64,000 bases of DNA from an uncultured Myxococcales bacterium (lineage in GTDB: Bacteria; Myxococcota_A; Polyangia; Polyangiales; Polyangiaceae). Location: the NCBI GenBank assembly GCA_937949945.1, contig CALFEQ010000007.1, positions 1 to 64,000 on the forward strand. Direction: 5' to 3'. Position 1 is the first letter of the stretch. Every line of letters starts with the position of its first letter. A program made the translations under genes and the position numbers. This document shows positions 24,209-34,400 of the stretch, piece after piece. Under the pieces are notes generated by a model. It was given only the letters and a program-made list of their open reading frames with translations. It ran no database searches and was not told the DNA's origin.

Positions 24209-24754
24209 TCACGCGCTCGTGCGTCGAGCGCGCGCTCCGGCGCGCGTGCGCGGCGTCGTCCGCTTGCCAGCTCCGACCTTCGCTCCGTCACGCGAGCGCG
24301 GCGTCGTCCGCTCGGCCGCTCCGGCGCGCGTGCGCGGCGTCGTCCGCTTGCCGGCCCCGGCCTTCGAGGCGAGCCGCCGCGCGGTGGCCTGCTTCGGACG
24401 TCGCAGGCGCCGCTCGAGCACCCGCGCGAGCACGACGGCGTTGTTGTGCTCCTCGTCGCGCGCGGCGTAGACGAGCGTGACGGTCTCGCGCGCCGCGCGC
24501 TTCGCGAGCGCGTCGAGGAGCGGCTGCACCTTCGCGGACTCGAGCTCGCGCTCGTAGCGCTTCTGGAACTCCGGGAACCGCGCCGGGTCGTGCGCGAACC
24601 ACTTGCGGAGCTCGGCGCTCGGCGCCACGTCCTCGAGCCACTCGTCGATGCGAGCGTCTTGCTTCGAGAGCCCGCGAGGCCACAGACGATCGACGAGCAC
24701 ACGGTAGCCGTCGGACGTGCTCGGAGGCTCGTACACGCGCTTCAGCCGGAGCAT
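24209..24754 (-). CDS. DUF488 family protein with repetitive basic tail
   Basis: DUF488 proteins are small cytoplasmic proteins of uncertain function, sometimes called uroporphyrin-III methyltransferase-like. Residues 1-118 match the family: RVYEPPSTSDGYRVLVDRLWPRG, WFAHDPARFPEFQKRYERELE and VTLVYAARDEEHNNAVVL. Residues 120-181 are an added Arg/Lys/Ala tail in which GAGKRTTPRTRAGA occurs twice with a diverged third version, probably disordered and nucleic-acid binding. It converges on the OsmC gene, 16 bases away. The adjacent divergent gene also encodes a basic tail. Confidence 0.85.
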   Translation of the reverse strand: MLRLKRVYEPPSTSDGYRVLVDRLWPRGLSKQDARIDEWLEDVAPSAELRKWFAHDPARFPEFQKRYERELESAKVQPLLDALAKRAARETVTLVYAARDEEHNNAVVLARVLERRLRRPKQATARRLASKAGAGKRTTPRTRAGAAERTTPRSRDGAKVGAGKRTTPRTRAGARARRTSA

Positions 24755-24939
24755 CTCGGTCGAAATTTACACGAGGCGTGCCACCACGGACGCGTGGCGG
24801 TGGCTGCCTTCACGACCATCCTTATGTAAGTGCCGGCGAACCGATGCGACGGCACGGAGCGCGGCCCGGATGCTGTCGCGCTACGGCTCGTCGATCCCAC
24901 TCGCAACGAGCCATCGCCCGCTGTAGGTTTCGCGGACCG

Positions 24940-26064
24940 GTGACTGGGAACGTGAACAAGGACGGGGTCTCGACGGAGGCAGACGCGGCGCGGGCGCGCG
25001 CGATCGTGGACGCGCTGAGCAAGGGACAATCGAGCGCGGAAGAGGTCTTCGCGGCGTTCGAGGAGCTCGACTCGCTCGATCCCGAGGCGGTGCGCGACGC
25101 GCTTCGTCCCTGGACGGGTCCGGCGCCCGATCCCGCGCAGCTCGACGACGCTATCCGCAGAGCGCACGGGCTGCCGCCTCCGCCGCTCTCGCTCCGGCAC
25201 GCGGCCGTCGTGAGGGACGCCGACGTCCTCGACCTCGGGCCCGTCGCCGAGGAGCAGCTCCGTATCGCAGGCAAGACCTGGGACGGCGTCGACCTCCCGC
25301 CCGAGGACCGGCTCGACGGTGAACGCGAGGACTCGTTCGCAGGCACGCTCGAGCACCACGCGCTCGTCGAAGCGGAGACGGGGCGGCCGATGTTCGACGT
25401 CTTGCTCTACGCGGGCGACGCGGGCGTCGTCTTCCGCGCCGGCACGACCGAGCTCGTCGGCACGATCGCGTATGGCAGGGTCGAGATGAAGGACCGGCGC
25501 GTGCGCGTCGCCATCGAGGAGGCGCTCGCGAGCCCGGTCGAAGAGACGCCGCTCGTGGCCTCCGAGCCCGAGCCCGTCGGCCTCGCCGGCGCCGAAGCGC
25601 ACGAAGAAGACCGAAGCGAGCCCGCCGCCGCCGTCACGGAGAGCACGGAAGCGAGCGAAGAGCGTGCGGCAGCGCCGGAAGACGGCGCTCCCCCGCCCGC
25701 GACGGTCGCGGAAGAAGAGGAGGCTGCCTCGCAGAAAGCCGCTTCGAAGAAGCCCGCGAAGAAGAAGGCCGGCGCCACGAAGAAGACCGCCGCCACGAAG
25801 AAGAGCGCCGCGAAGAAGACCACGGCGAAGAAGACCGCGACCAAGAAGCCCGCCGCGAAGAAGGCGACGACGAAGAAGGCCACGGCGAAGAAAGCCGCCG
25901 CGACCAAGAAGCCCGCCGCGAAGAAGGCCGCGACCAAGAAGGCCTCCGCGAAGAAGGCGACGACGAAGAAGACCGCGACCGCGAAGAAGGCTGGCGCGAC
26001 GAAGAAGGCGGCGAAGACGAAGGCCGCGACGCGATCGAAGCGGGCTGCCGACTCCGAGGCGTGA
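24940..26064 (+). CDS. Protein with histone H1-like Lys/Ala-rich C-terminal tail
   Basis: About 374 residues from GTG at 24940 (GTG at 24952 is an alternative). Residues 1-190 form an acidic globular region of unknown family (SSAEEVFAAFEELDSLDPEAV, LHHALVEAETGRP-like segment, FDVLLYAGDAGVVFRAG). A Glu/Ala linker follows, then from about 265 to the end a tail of AAKK, TKK and PAKKA repeats like histone H1 or bacterial AlgP/Hc1 tails, giving strong non-specific DNA or RNA binding. The tail DNA is a low-complexity, GAAG-rich repeat prone to length change. Role probably chromatin-like, but unproven. Confidence 0.75.
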   Translation: MTGNVNKDGVSTEADAARARAIVDALSKGQSSAEEVFAAFEELDSLDPEAVRDALRPWTGPAPDPAQLDDAIRRAHGLPPPPLSLRHAAVVRDADVLDLGPVAEEQLRIAGKTWDGVDLPPEDRLDGEREDSFAGTLEHHALVEAETGRPMFDVLLYAGDAGVVFRAGTTELVGTIAYGRVEMKDRRVRVAIEEALASPVEETPLVASEPEPVGLAGAEAHEEDRSEPAAAVTESTEASEERAAAPEDGAPPPATVAEEEEAASQKAASKKPAKKKAGATKKTAATKKSAAKKTTAKKTATKKPAAKKATTKKATAKKAAATKKPAAKKAATKKASAKKATTKKTATAKKAGATKKAAKTKAATRSKRAADSEA

Positions 26065-26073
26065 CCGCGCCGA

Positions 26074-27480
26074 TCAGCGGCGGCCGGTCACGGCGAGGAG
26101 CGCGGCGAGCATGTCCGCCTGCTCCTGGGTCGCGAAGTCTTTCGTGTCGCGCGCGAGGAGCTGCATGGAGCGCGCGTGCATCTCCGCGACCTTCCGGAGG
26201 CCGCCGGCGCGAGCGACGTCGTCACCGACGAACGCGCGATCCAGCCGCCGAAGCGTCGCCATCGCCGACGCGTAGGCGATCACGTCTCCATGCCGCGATT
26301 TCGCGATGCGCTCGATGTCGTCGTCGTACACGCACGGGACGTCGGCCACGAACTCCCGCGGACCGCCGTAGACGAGGTCGTCGACGCGTGCCTTCACGGT
26401 GAAGCGGAACTCCTCGTCGGGGACCCACGCGGGGACGCTGACGCGGAGCACCTCCGTGCGTGCCTCCCCTGCCCGCACGTCGCCGAGGAGGACCTCGCCG
26501 GCGTCGAGGCGCCAGAGCGCCGTGCCTCCCGATGCCTCGATGACGTGCGACGGCGCCGGCGTCCCTTCGAACCTCAGGCGGACGTCACGGAACATCGTCA
26601 CGCCGGCGGACGGGATCGCCGCCCGCACCGCATCCTCGCGTTCGACGCGATCGTCCGCTCCGGTCGTGAGCACGCTCGCGACCTGCACGCCGCGCCGAGC
26701 GAGCCGCGCCACCTCGGCGACCTCTTCGCTTCCGAGCGCGCGATCCGTCAGGAGGAGCACGCGTTGGGTGACCTCCGACGTCGCGATCGCGCGATGCGCG
26801 GCGGCGAGCGCGCCCTTCACGTCGCGCCGGCCGGCGCGTGCGCGCGATCGCACGAGATGCGCGTCGAGCGCGGCCATCGCCAGCGAACGGTTCGACGCGG
26901 GCATGGGAGGAAGCACCATGCGGGCGCCGCGCACGTCGATGATCGTCACGCGATCGCGCCCGGCGAGCTGCTCGAGCGCGACGCCGACCAGCGCACGCGT
27001 GTCGGGCCCTTCTCCGTCGATCACGATCGCGACGTTCTCTCCCCATCGCGCCGTGCCTTCGGCCGCCGGCGCGATGACGTCGACGCGCACGAGGATCTCG
27101 CCGCCCCACGACGGGACGCGCGTGTCGCTCGGACGGAGGACGATCGCGAGCCCCTTCGTCGCGAGCACGTGCGGCTTGCTCGTCTCGGTGAAGCGTCCGT
27201 CACGCGGGAGGATGAAGCCGATCGGCGCGCGCCACGGCTCGTGGGGATCGCGCACGACGACGCGCTGGGGGACGTCCTCTCGATCGTGGAACTCGACGCC
27301 GTTGGCGGTCAGCACGGACGCTCCGCGCGCGCCCTTCTCGGGGAAGTAGACCGTGCCGTCCTTCGCGAGATACGGGCGCTCGCATCCGACGACGCCGAGA
27401 CAGAGCGACAGGCCGAGACAGAGACCGAACGCACGTCCCACGAGGAGCAGTATTACGCGCCGAACGTCGGCGCGCTGCAC
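26074..27480 (-). CDS. VWA-like lipoprotein with degenerate MIDAS
   Basis: The 468-residue product has a lipoprotein signal ending LGVVGC, then a small N-terminal beta region and a von Willebrand A-like fold (about 145-290): VAIVIDGEGPDTRALVGV takes the place of the DxSxS metal-binding strand, followed by RVTIIDVRG, RVLLLTDR and VQVASVLTTG strands. The MIDAS Ser residues are missing, so metal-dependent adhesion is unlikely. After it come a beta domain and a helical end with DDDIERIAKSRHGDVI. GTG start at 27480. It probably acts as an outer-surface or periplasmic scaffold. Confidence 0.7.
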   Translation of the reverse strand: MQRADVRRVILLLVGRAFGLCLGLSLCLGVVGCERPYLAKDGTVYFPEKGARGASVLTANGVEFHDREDVPQRVVVRDPHEPWRAPIGFILPRDGRFTETSKPHVLATKGLAIVLRPSDTRVPSWGGEILVRVDVIAPAAEGTARWGENVAIVIDGEGPDTRALVGVALEQLAGRDRVTIIDVRGARMVLPPMPASNRSLAMAALDAHLVRSRARAGRRDVKGALAAAHRAIATSEVTQRVLLLTDRALGSEEVAEVARLARRGVQVASVLTTGADDRVEREDAVRAAIPSAGVTMFRDVRLRFEGTPAPSHVIEASGGTALWRLDAGEVLLGDVRAGEARTEVLRVSVPAWVPDEEFRFTVKARVDDLVYGGPREFVADVPCVYDDDIERIAKSRHGDVIAYASAMATLRRLDRAFVGDDVARAGGLRKVAEMHARSMQLLARDTKDFATQEQADMLAALLAVTGRR

Positions 27481-27628
27481 GTCGCTCGAAGACGAGTGCG
27501 AGATGCTTCCACACGTTGCACTTCGCGACGCGATGTGGAGCGTGGGTCACGCGTCGGCGCAGCGATGACAGGCCGCACTCCAACGGCCTTCTTTCCTCTC
27601 GCGGACGTGCGAGCCGCGAGCACCCGTG

Positions 27629-30562
27629 TCAGTCCAAGAGCGCGAGCAGCTCCTCGCGCGTGATCGACGCGGCGGCCCCCGCCTCGCCGAGCGCGACGTC
27701 CGCGAGAGCGCGCTTCTTCTCTTGGAGCGCGAGGATCCGCTCTTCGACGGTGTCGCGCGCGACCATCCGATAGACGATCACCGGCCGGTCCTGTCCGATG
27801 CGATGCGCGCGGTCGGCGGCCTGATCCTCGGCGGCCGGGTTCCACCACGGATCGAGGAGGAAGACGTGATCGGCGGCGGTGAGGTTCAAGCCCGTGCCAC
27901 CGGCCTTGAGCGACGCGATGAGCACGGGCGGACCGTCGGGCGACTGGAACTGTTCGACGACCGCCGCTCGATCGCGCGTGGAGCCGTCGAGGCGTCCGAA
28001 GCGAATGCCGGCGGCGCGCAGGTGCGGCTCGACGAGGTCGAGGAGGCTCGTCCATTGCGAGAAGACGAGCGCCTTGTGTCTGTCGGAGACTGCCTCGTCG
28101 AGCGCCGCGAGGAGGCGCTCCACCTTCGACGAGGTCTCGGCCTTCTGCCCCGGCACGAGCGCCGGATGGCACGCGGCTTGGCGCAGGCGAAGCAACGCCT
28201 CGAGCGCCGCGAGCACGCTTCCGCCCGCGGCGAGCTTCTCGACGACCTCCTTCCGCGCCGCGGCGCGCACGGCGTCGTAGACGACGCGCTCGGAGTCCTC
28301 GAGCTCGATCGAGAGCACCGCGTCCGTCCTCGGCGGCAGCTCGCGCAAGACGTCTCGCTTGAGGCGGCGCAGCACGACGGGACGGATCTTCGCGCGGAGG
28401 CGATCGGCTGCGGCCGCGTCCCCGGAAGCGATCGGCGAGACGTAACGCTCCTGGAAGCTCGAGAGCCCGCCGAGGAGGCCGGGGTTCGTGAAGCGCATGA
28501 TGCTCCAGAGCTCCTCGAGCCGGTTCTCGACCGGCGTACCGCTCAACGCGATGCGGAAGGAGGCGCGGAGCTCGTACGCGGCGCGCGCCGTCTGGCTCGA
28601 CTCGTTCTTGATCGCCTGCGCCTCGTCGAGGACGACGGTGTCCCATTCCTCCGCGCTCAGCTTGTCGGCGTCGAGCCGGAGCACGGCGTAGGTGGTGAGC
28701 GTCACGGCGGCGTTGCGATCGATGGATCGCTTCGGCCCGTGATAGACGGCGACGGAGAGGCCCGGACGGAACCGCTCGATCTCGCGCTGCCAGTTGTACA
28801 CGACGCTCTTGGGGCAGACGACGAGCGAGCGAGCGGGTCGATCGGGCAAGGAGCAGATCGTCTGCAGCGTCTTGCCGAGGCCCATGTCGTCCGCGAGCAC
28901 CGCCCCGAGGCCGGCGCTCCGGAGGAAGGCGAGCCAGTCGACGCCGCGGGCCTGGTAGTCGCGGAGCGTCGCCGTGAGATCCGCCGGCAACGGCGCGCGC
29001 GGGATCCCGTCGAAGCCCGCGATGAGCGGACCGAGCTTGTCGACCGCGAGCGGACGAGGAGCCTCGAGCGCATCGCAGAGCGCGGCGAGATCGACGAGCG
29101 AAGCGCGCGGGAGCTTCTTCGTCTCCGGATCGCGCGCATCGAGCAGATCGGCCACGCGCGCGCCGTGCTTCGCGAGCCAGTCGGCGGGCAGCGGCGCCCA
29201 TCCGCCGCCCTCGAGCGGGACGACGTCGAGCCCGTCGCGCCACGCGCGGAGCACGAGCGCCGGATCCGCCTTCTTCGTCTCGCCGGCGTTCTTCTCCACG
29301 TCGCCGTCGGAGGCGTGCTCGAACACGACGTCGAAGCTCCCCTCGTCGTCGACCACGACGCGCGCCGACAGAGGTCGGCCCTCGAACACCCGCGCGTGCT
29401 CGTGCTCGCCGACGCGATCCATGAACTCGCGCAAGCGCGCGGCGAAGCGTACCGCCTCGACGCCGTCGAAATGGACCCGCCGGCCGAGCGCGAGGTTCAG
29501 CTCGGAGCGCAGGCGCTGCACGAGCGCGCGCTCCTGATCGAGGCGCCGCACGGGCACGTCGCCGCCGAGCGAGACGACCTCGTCGCCCTCGACCCGCGCG
29601 ATCGGTGGATCGCCGTAGACGAGCAGCGGGAGCACGCTGAGCGTGTGCCCGTGATGCGAGAAATCCATCGCGATGCGCGGCCGCGCGTGCACCGACTTCT
29701 TCGCGAGACGACGCGTGCGGATCTCGACCTCGATCTTCTTCTCGATCTCGGGGAGCACGCGCGTGACGAGCTCCGTCTGCTCGTTTCGATGGAAGCTCCG
29801 GACGAGCGGGAGCCGCTCGAGGCGCTCGCCCGTCGTCATGGTCTCACCGAGCGGACGGAGCACGCCGTCGAGCCTCCCGACGCCGAGCCCGACCACGGAC
29901 ACGCCGGGGAGCGCCTCGACGCGCAGCACGAGCGTCCCATTCGGGCCGTCCTCCACCACGGCGCGCGGCTTGATGGGCTCCGACGAAACGCGGACCTTCT
30001 CTCCGTCGAGCGTGACGTCGCTCGCGCTCGAGAGCGCATCGAAGACGTCGCTCAATCGCTCGAGCGGGATCACGTCGCGCGAGCTCGACGACACGATCCG
30101 ATCGATGCGGACGTCGTCGTGTGTCGGGGACAGGTCGGGGACCTTCGCCCGAAGCATGTCCGACGTGAGCGAGCCGCGGAACGGCTCGGACGACTCGCCG
30201 CGGACGATGACCCGTGTGAGCGCGAGGCGACCGTCGCGCGTCGACAGGCGATAGCCGACGTGCGCGGCCGGCGCCGGCGCGGCCTTCGCGAGCGGCGCCC
30301 CGCTCTCCTCCGCTTGCGACATCGCGATGGCGGCAGCCGCCACGTGCGGGCACGGGTCGACCTTGCTCTCGCAGTCGCACGACCACTCGCCGTCCTCGAC
30401 GTAGAGCGTGACCGTGGGCGCGATTGGATGCGTCGCAGCCCGAACGCGGAAGGTCATCTGGCCGGCGCCCTCCTCCACGAGCGCGACCGCACCCTCGCGC
30501 GCGAGCTTCACGCCTTGCGACCAAATCCCCGGCAAACACGCCTTGCGCACGAGCTGTAGCAT
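27629..30562 (-). CDS. SWIM zinc-finger and SNF2/SWI2 helicase
   Basis: The 977-residue protein joins an N-terminal SWIM zinc finger (C62, C64, C71, H73 in SCDCESKVDPCPH) to a C-terminal SNF2 motor. Motor motifs include the Walker A ADDMGLGKT, DEAQ box VLDEAQAIKN, SGTPVEN, and motifs V-VI LKAGGTGLNLTAADHVFLLD and DRAHRIGQ. About 400 residues between are a family-specific helical/beta region. Such bacterial Swi2/Snf2 proteins are ATP-driven translocases on double-stranded DNA acting in transcription recycling or DNA repair (RapA/HepA relatives). It is divergent from the response regulator, with 277 bases between starts that probably hold both promoters. Confidence 0.92.
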   Translation of the reverse strand: MLQLVRKACLPGIWSQGVKLAREGAVALVEEGAGQMTFRVRAATHPIAPTVTLYVEDGEWSCDCESKVDPCPHVAAAAIAMSQAEESGAPLAKAAPAPAAHVGYRLSTRDGRLALTRVIVRGESSEPFRGSLTSDMLRAKVPDLSPTHDDVRIDRIVSSSSRDVIPLERLSDVFDALSSASDVTLDGEKVRVSSEPIKPRAVVEDGPNGTLVLRVEALPGVSVVGLGVGRLDGVLRPLGETMTTGERLERLPLVRSFHRNEQTELVTRVLPEIEKKIEVEIRTRRLAKKSVHARPRIAMDFSHHGHTLSVLPLLVYGDPPIARVEGDEVVSLGGDVPVRRLDQERALVQRLRSELNLALGRRVHFDGVEAVRFAARLREFMDRVGEHEHARVFEGRPLSARVVVDDEGSFDVVFEHASDGDVEKNAGETKKADPALVLRAWRDGLDVVPLEGGGWAPLPADWLAKHGARVADLLDARDPETKKLPRASLVDLAALCDALEAPRPLAVDKLGPLIAGFDGIPRAPLPADLTATLRDYQARGVDWLAFLRSAGLGAVLADDMGLGKTLQTICSLPDRPARSLVVCPKSVVYNWQREIERFRPGLSVAVYHGPKRSIDRNAAVTLTTYAVLRLDADKLSAEEWDTVVLDEAQAIKNESSQTARAAYELRASFRIALSGTPVENRLEELWSIMRFTNPGLLGGLSSFQERYVSPIASGDAAAADRLRAKIRPVVLRRLKRDVLRELPPRTDAVLSIELEDSERVVYDAVRAAARKEVVEKLAAGGSVLAALEALLRLRQAACHPALVPGQKAETSSKVERLLAALDEAVSDRHKALVFSQWTSLLDLVEPHLRAAGIRFGRLDGSTRDRAAVVEQFQSPDGPPVLIASLKAGGTGLNLTAADHVFLLDPWWNPAAEDQAADRAHRIGQDRPVIVYRMVARDTVEERILALQEKKRALADVALGEAGAAASITREELLALLD

Positions 30563-30839
30563 CGACGGACCGCGCCCCTTCTAGCACGCTCGGCGCCCGT
30601 GATCGGTGGCCGCACGTGCGACCGAGCGCGTGCGCGGCGCATGGCCGCGCGCGGCGATGGCGGGCGCCCGAGCCGTGCGCCCGAGCCGAGGAATTCCGCC
30701 GAGCTGACGCGCTTCCGTTCGAGCCCGGACGAGCCGCGGTCGATTTCCGCGCCGCGACCGTACGCCCCAGGTGTAATCTGGAAGATTGCCGGACTGTGAC
30801 CTCCGGCCGACTGCGAACTGCGAACACAGGGGGATTGGC

Positions 30840-31478
30840 GTGGAGCAAACGACGCGCTCGTCAGTGGCGGCCGTGAGGGCGGAGACGCCCGTACCGTCGT
30901 TCCTGATCGTGGAGGACAACCCGCTCGTGCAGCGCGCGCTCGCGAGCGTGCTACTTCGATACGGCGTGTGTCAGACGGCCTCCTCTGCGACCGAGGCCGA
31001 GCGGCACATCGCCAGCGGCGCCAGCTGGGACGGGTTCGTGATCGACGTCGGGCTCGGCGACGGCTCGGGCCTCGATGTCCTCGCGCATGCGAGGCGCACG
31101 CACAAGGCGACCCCTGCGGTCGTCCTCTCCGGGCAGCTCGATCGTGAGGTGGTCAACCGAGCGGCCACCCTCGATGCGCGGTTCGTGTGCAAGCCGTGCG
31201 GTACGAGCGAGCTCGCTCCCTTCGTCGCGGACGTCCTCGCGCGCACGACGGGCGATCGCGTCTACGCCGCCAAGGAGCGCGCGCGGCATCGCTGGAGCCT
31301 GTCGCCGCGGGAAGCCGAGATCCTCGAGTTCGCGCTCCGCGGACGCGCGAGGGAGGAGTACCTCGACATGGCGGGCATCTCCGTCAACACGTACAAGACG
31401 CACGTCCGGAAGCTGCTCGACAAGACGGACTACGACAACCTGTCGAGCCTCGCCATCGACCTGCTCGGTCAGAGTTGA
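30840..31478 (+). CDS. NarL/LuxR-type response regulator
   Basis: Starting from GTG at 30840, which follows CAGGGGGA and gives 212 residues, the N-terminal receiver (about 20-135) has the acidic pair E25-D26 and the phosphoacceptor D69 in GFVIDVGLGDGSG, and a conserved Lys in FVCKPCG. The C-terminal half (from LSPREAEILEF) is a LuxR-type helix-turn-helix (GISVNTYKTHVRKLL). It should be a phosphorylation-controlled transcription factor. No cognate kinase is adjacent; the tandem hybrids at 11-17 kb are candidates without direct evidence. It ends 12 bases from the stop of the giant kinase gene on the other strand. Confidence 0.88.
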   Translation: MEQTTRSSVAAVRAETPVPSFLIVEDNPLVQRALASVLLRYGVCQTASSATEAERHIASGASWDGFVIDVGLGDGSGLDVLAHARRTHKATPAVVLSGQLDREVVNRAATLDARFVCKPCGTSELAPFVADVLARTTGDRVYAAKERARHRWSLSPREAEILEFALRGRAREEYLDMAGISVNTYKTHVRKLLDKTDYDNLSSLAIDLLGQS

Positions 31479-31490
31479 CGCGGAGGCGCT

Positions 31491-34400
31491 TCAGGACGTC
31501 GTCGGAGGGGGCGGCGGCTGCGAGGGCGTGGCGCCGAGCGCGCGCAAGGCGTCCAAGCAATCGTCCGCGACGAGGCGATTGCCCGCGGCCTTCGCGAGCT
31601 GCCGGAGCCGCTGGTACTCGAGGCGCGCGGCGTCGTTGTCGCCGCGATGCGCGTACAGACGTGCGAGGAGCTGGCGCCCGCCGAGCACGTCCCAGGTGAA
31701 ATCGTTGGCCTCGGCGTAGCGGATGCCCTGGAGGAGCACGCGGTCGGCGTCGGGATCGCCCGCGAGCGCGTCGAGGAACGCGAGGAACATGCGGTTGTGG
31801 CTGCCGAGGCGCTCGTAGCCGAGCTCGTCGCAGAGCGCGACCGATTGCTTGAGCGCGCCGTACGCGCGCGGGTAGTCCTCGAGGAGGATCAGGACGTCGC
31901 CGAGGTTGTGGAGGTTGATCGCGACCTCGTACTGGAGGCCGAGCTCGCGCGCCTTGTCGATCGCCTTCTCGGACTCGAGGGCGCTCGCACGGAAGTCGCG
32001 CGCGAAGTAGTCGATGAGCGCCTTCAGCTTGTGGCGCTCGCAGATCGCGACTGGATCGTCCGGGAGCACCGCGCACGCGCGCTCGAAGTGGCGCATCGCC
32101 GCCGCGTGGTCGCCCATCGCCGCGTTCGTCTGCACGAGGCTGACGAGCAGCTTGTGCTCCTCGTGCTTGTCGCCCGCGCTCACGAGGTCCTTCTGCCGCT
32201 CGAGCAGCGCGAGCGCCCGCGTGAAGTCGCCCTGACGTCCGGCGAGCTCCGCCGCCGCGACGAGCGCCGACTTGACGAGCTCCGGCCGCGCCTGCGCGAT
32301 CGCCTCCGCCGCGCCGAGCTGCGCTCGCGCCGCGTCGAACATGTGCAGGGCTCCGAGGATGCGCCCCGCGTCGATGCGGACGCGGACGCGACGCTCGTCG
32401 CCCTCGTCCGTCCCGGGCGTCGAGCCCGCGTCGATGCGCGCGATGACCTTCTCGCAGATCTCCATCGCCTCCGGCAGCGCGCCGGCGAAGCGCACCGCCT
32501 TCGCGAGGCCGGCGAACCAACGGAGCACGGCGTCCGTGTCGCGCTCGGCGAGATCCCCGAGCTCGATCGCTCGCGCGTAGTCGCGCGTGGCGGCCTCGAA
32601 CTGCCCGGCCTCGAGGCGCCGCTCCGCGCTCGTCGCGAACCAGAGCCCCGCGCGGTCGCGCTCGCCGGCGCAGTAGAGGTGCGTCGCGATGCGTCCGGCG
32701 TACTCGGCGGGGTGGGCGACGTTCTCGCCCGAGGCGAAAGCCGCCTTCTCGAGCGCGAGCCCCGCGGCCGCGTGCATCTCGCGGGAGGCCTCGGCCGTGA
32801 TCGCATCGACGACGATCTCGCGGACGATGGGCGACCCGAACCGAAGCTCGATCGGGCCGGTCTGCACGAGGAAGCCGTGCTCCTTGAGGGCGGCGAGCGA
32901 TTTCTCGAGCGCGGCCATCGACAACCCCGTCATCTGCCCGAGCACCGAGGCGTTGATCGGATCGCCCAGGATCGCGGCCGCCTGGAGGATCGCGCGGTCG
33001 CGCGCGTCGACGCGGGCGATGCGCGAGGCGACGAGGCCGCGCAACGTCTTCGGCAGCGAGAGCTCCTGGCCGACGAGCTTCATCGTCACGACGCTTCCGT
33101 CGGCGACGGTCACCGCCCGCGCCTCGACGAGCGCCTTGATGATCTCCTCGATCATCTGCGGGTGCCCGCCCGCGCGTTCGCGGATGAAGCGCATCAGCTC
33201 GACCGGGACGCGCGTGACGCCGAGACGGACGGCCACGAGCCGCTCGATGTCCTCGGGCTTCAGGTCGCCGAGATCGAGCGCACGGTGGATCTCGAGCTTC
33301 TCGAGGGGGTGGCTGAAGCCGGCGCGCGCGGCGAGCACGACGAGGAACCGCGCCTGCGGGATGCGCTCGAGCACGGTCTCGAGCACCGCGAACGTGTCCG
33401 CGTCCATCGAGTGGGCCGCGTCCCACGCCAGCGCGTGCGGGCGATCCTCGCAGAGCCTCTGCACCATGCGCGTGAACGCGTTGGCGAGGACGGCCTTCGC
33501 GCTCCCGGTCGGTGCCGCGCGTCCCTTCGCGCCTTGCGGCCGCGACGACGCGCCGAGCGCGGCGAGGACGGCGGAGACCTCCTCCTCTTGCAGGCCGAGC
33601 GCGCGTAGGCGCGGCACCACCTGGCGAATGCGCGGCTCGGCGTCTCCCTCGGCGACGCCGCAGAGCGTCTGGAGCATGCACTCGAGCCCGGAGAGCGGGA
33701 GATCCGTGCCGCGCGGAGGACAGGTCGCGAGGTACCAGCCGACGTTGTAGCCGCCCTTCTGGAGGCGCCGCTCGACCTCGAAGAGGAGCCTGGATTTTCC
33801 GACGCCGTGATCGCCGCGGATGGTGAGCACGCGCGCGGTGCGCCGCGTCGCGCTGGCGAGCATCTCGCCGACGGCGCGCAGCTCGTCACGCCGGCCGACG
33901 AACTTCCCGAACGCCTCGCTCGTGCCGCGCACCTCCTTCACGAGCAGCGTCGTCGTCGTGCTCACGCCCGGCCGCGAGACGTCGAGCGTGTCGAAGACGA
34001 AGAGGTTGCGCACCTGCCTCATCGCCGAGGCGCTGATCGCGCACATGCCCTCGCGGACGCGTGCGAGATCGCGCGCGGTCGCCACGAGCGTGGCGAGGCG
34101 CTCGTCCTCCGTCGGCCGGCCGTCGCTCGTCACGTGGATGCGGCCGACGTGCAGCCCCGCGCTCGGCTGGCGCGTCCCGGCCAGCGACCGCAAGACGACG
34201 AGCGCGCAGCGCGTCGCGATCTCGGTGTCGCGCCCGTCGGGGTCGTTCACGCCGAAGAGCGCGGTGATCGTCTCGGGCTCGCGCGAGACGATGAGCCCGC
34301 CGTATCGCGTGATGGTGTCGGCGGCGCGTTCGCCGAGCGACGTGCCGTCACCCGCCGGCGGAGACACCGAGCCGTCTCGCGACGCGGGCAGCTCGATCGC

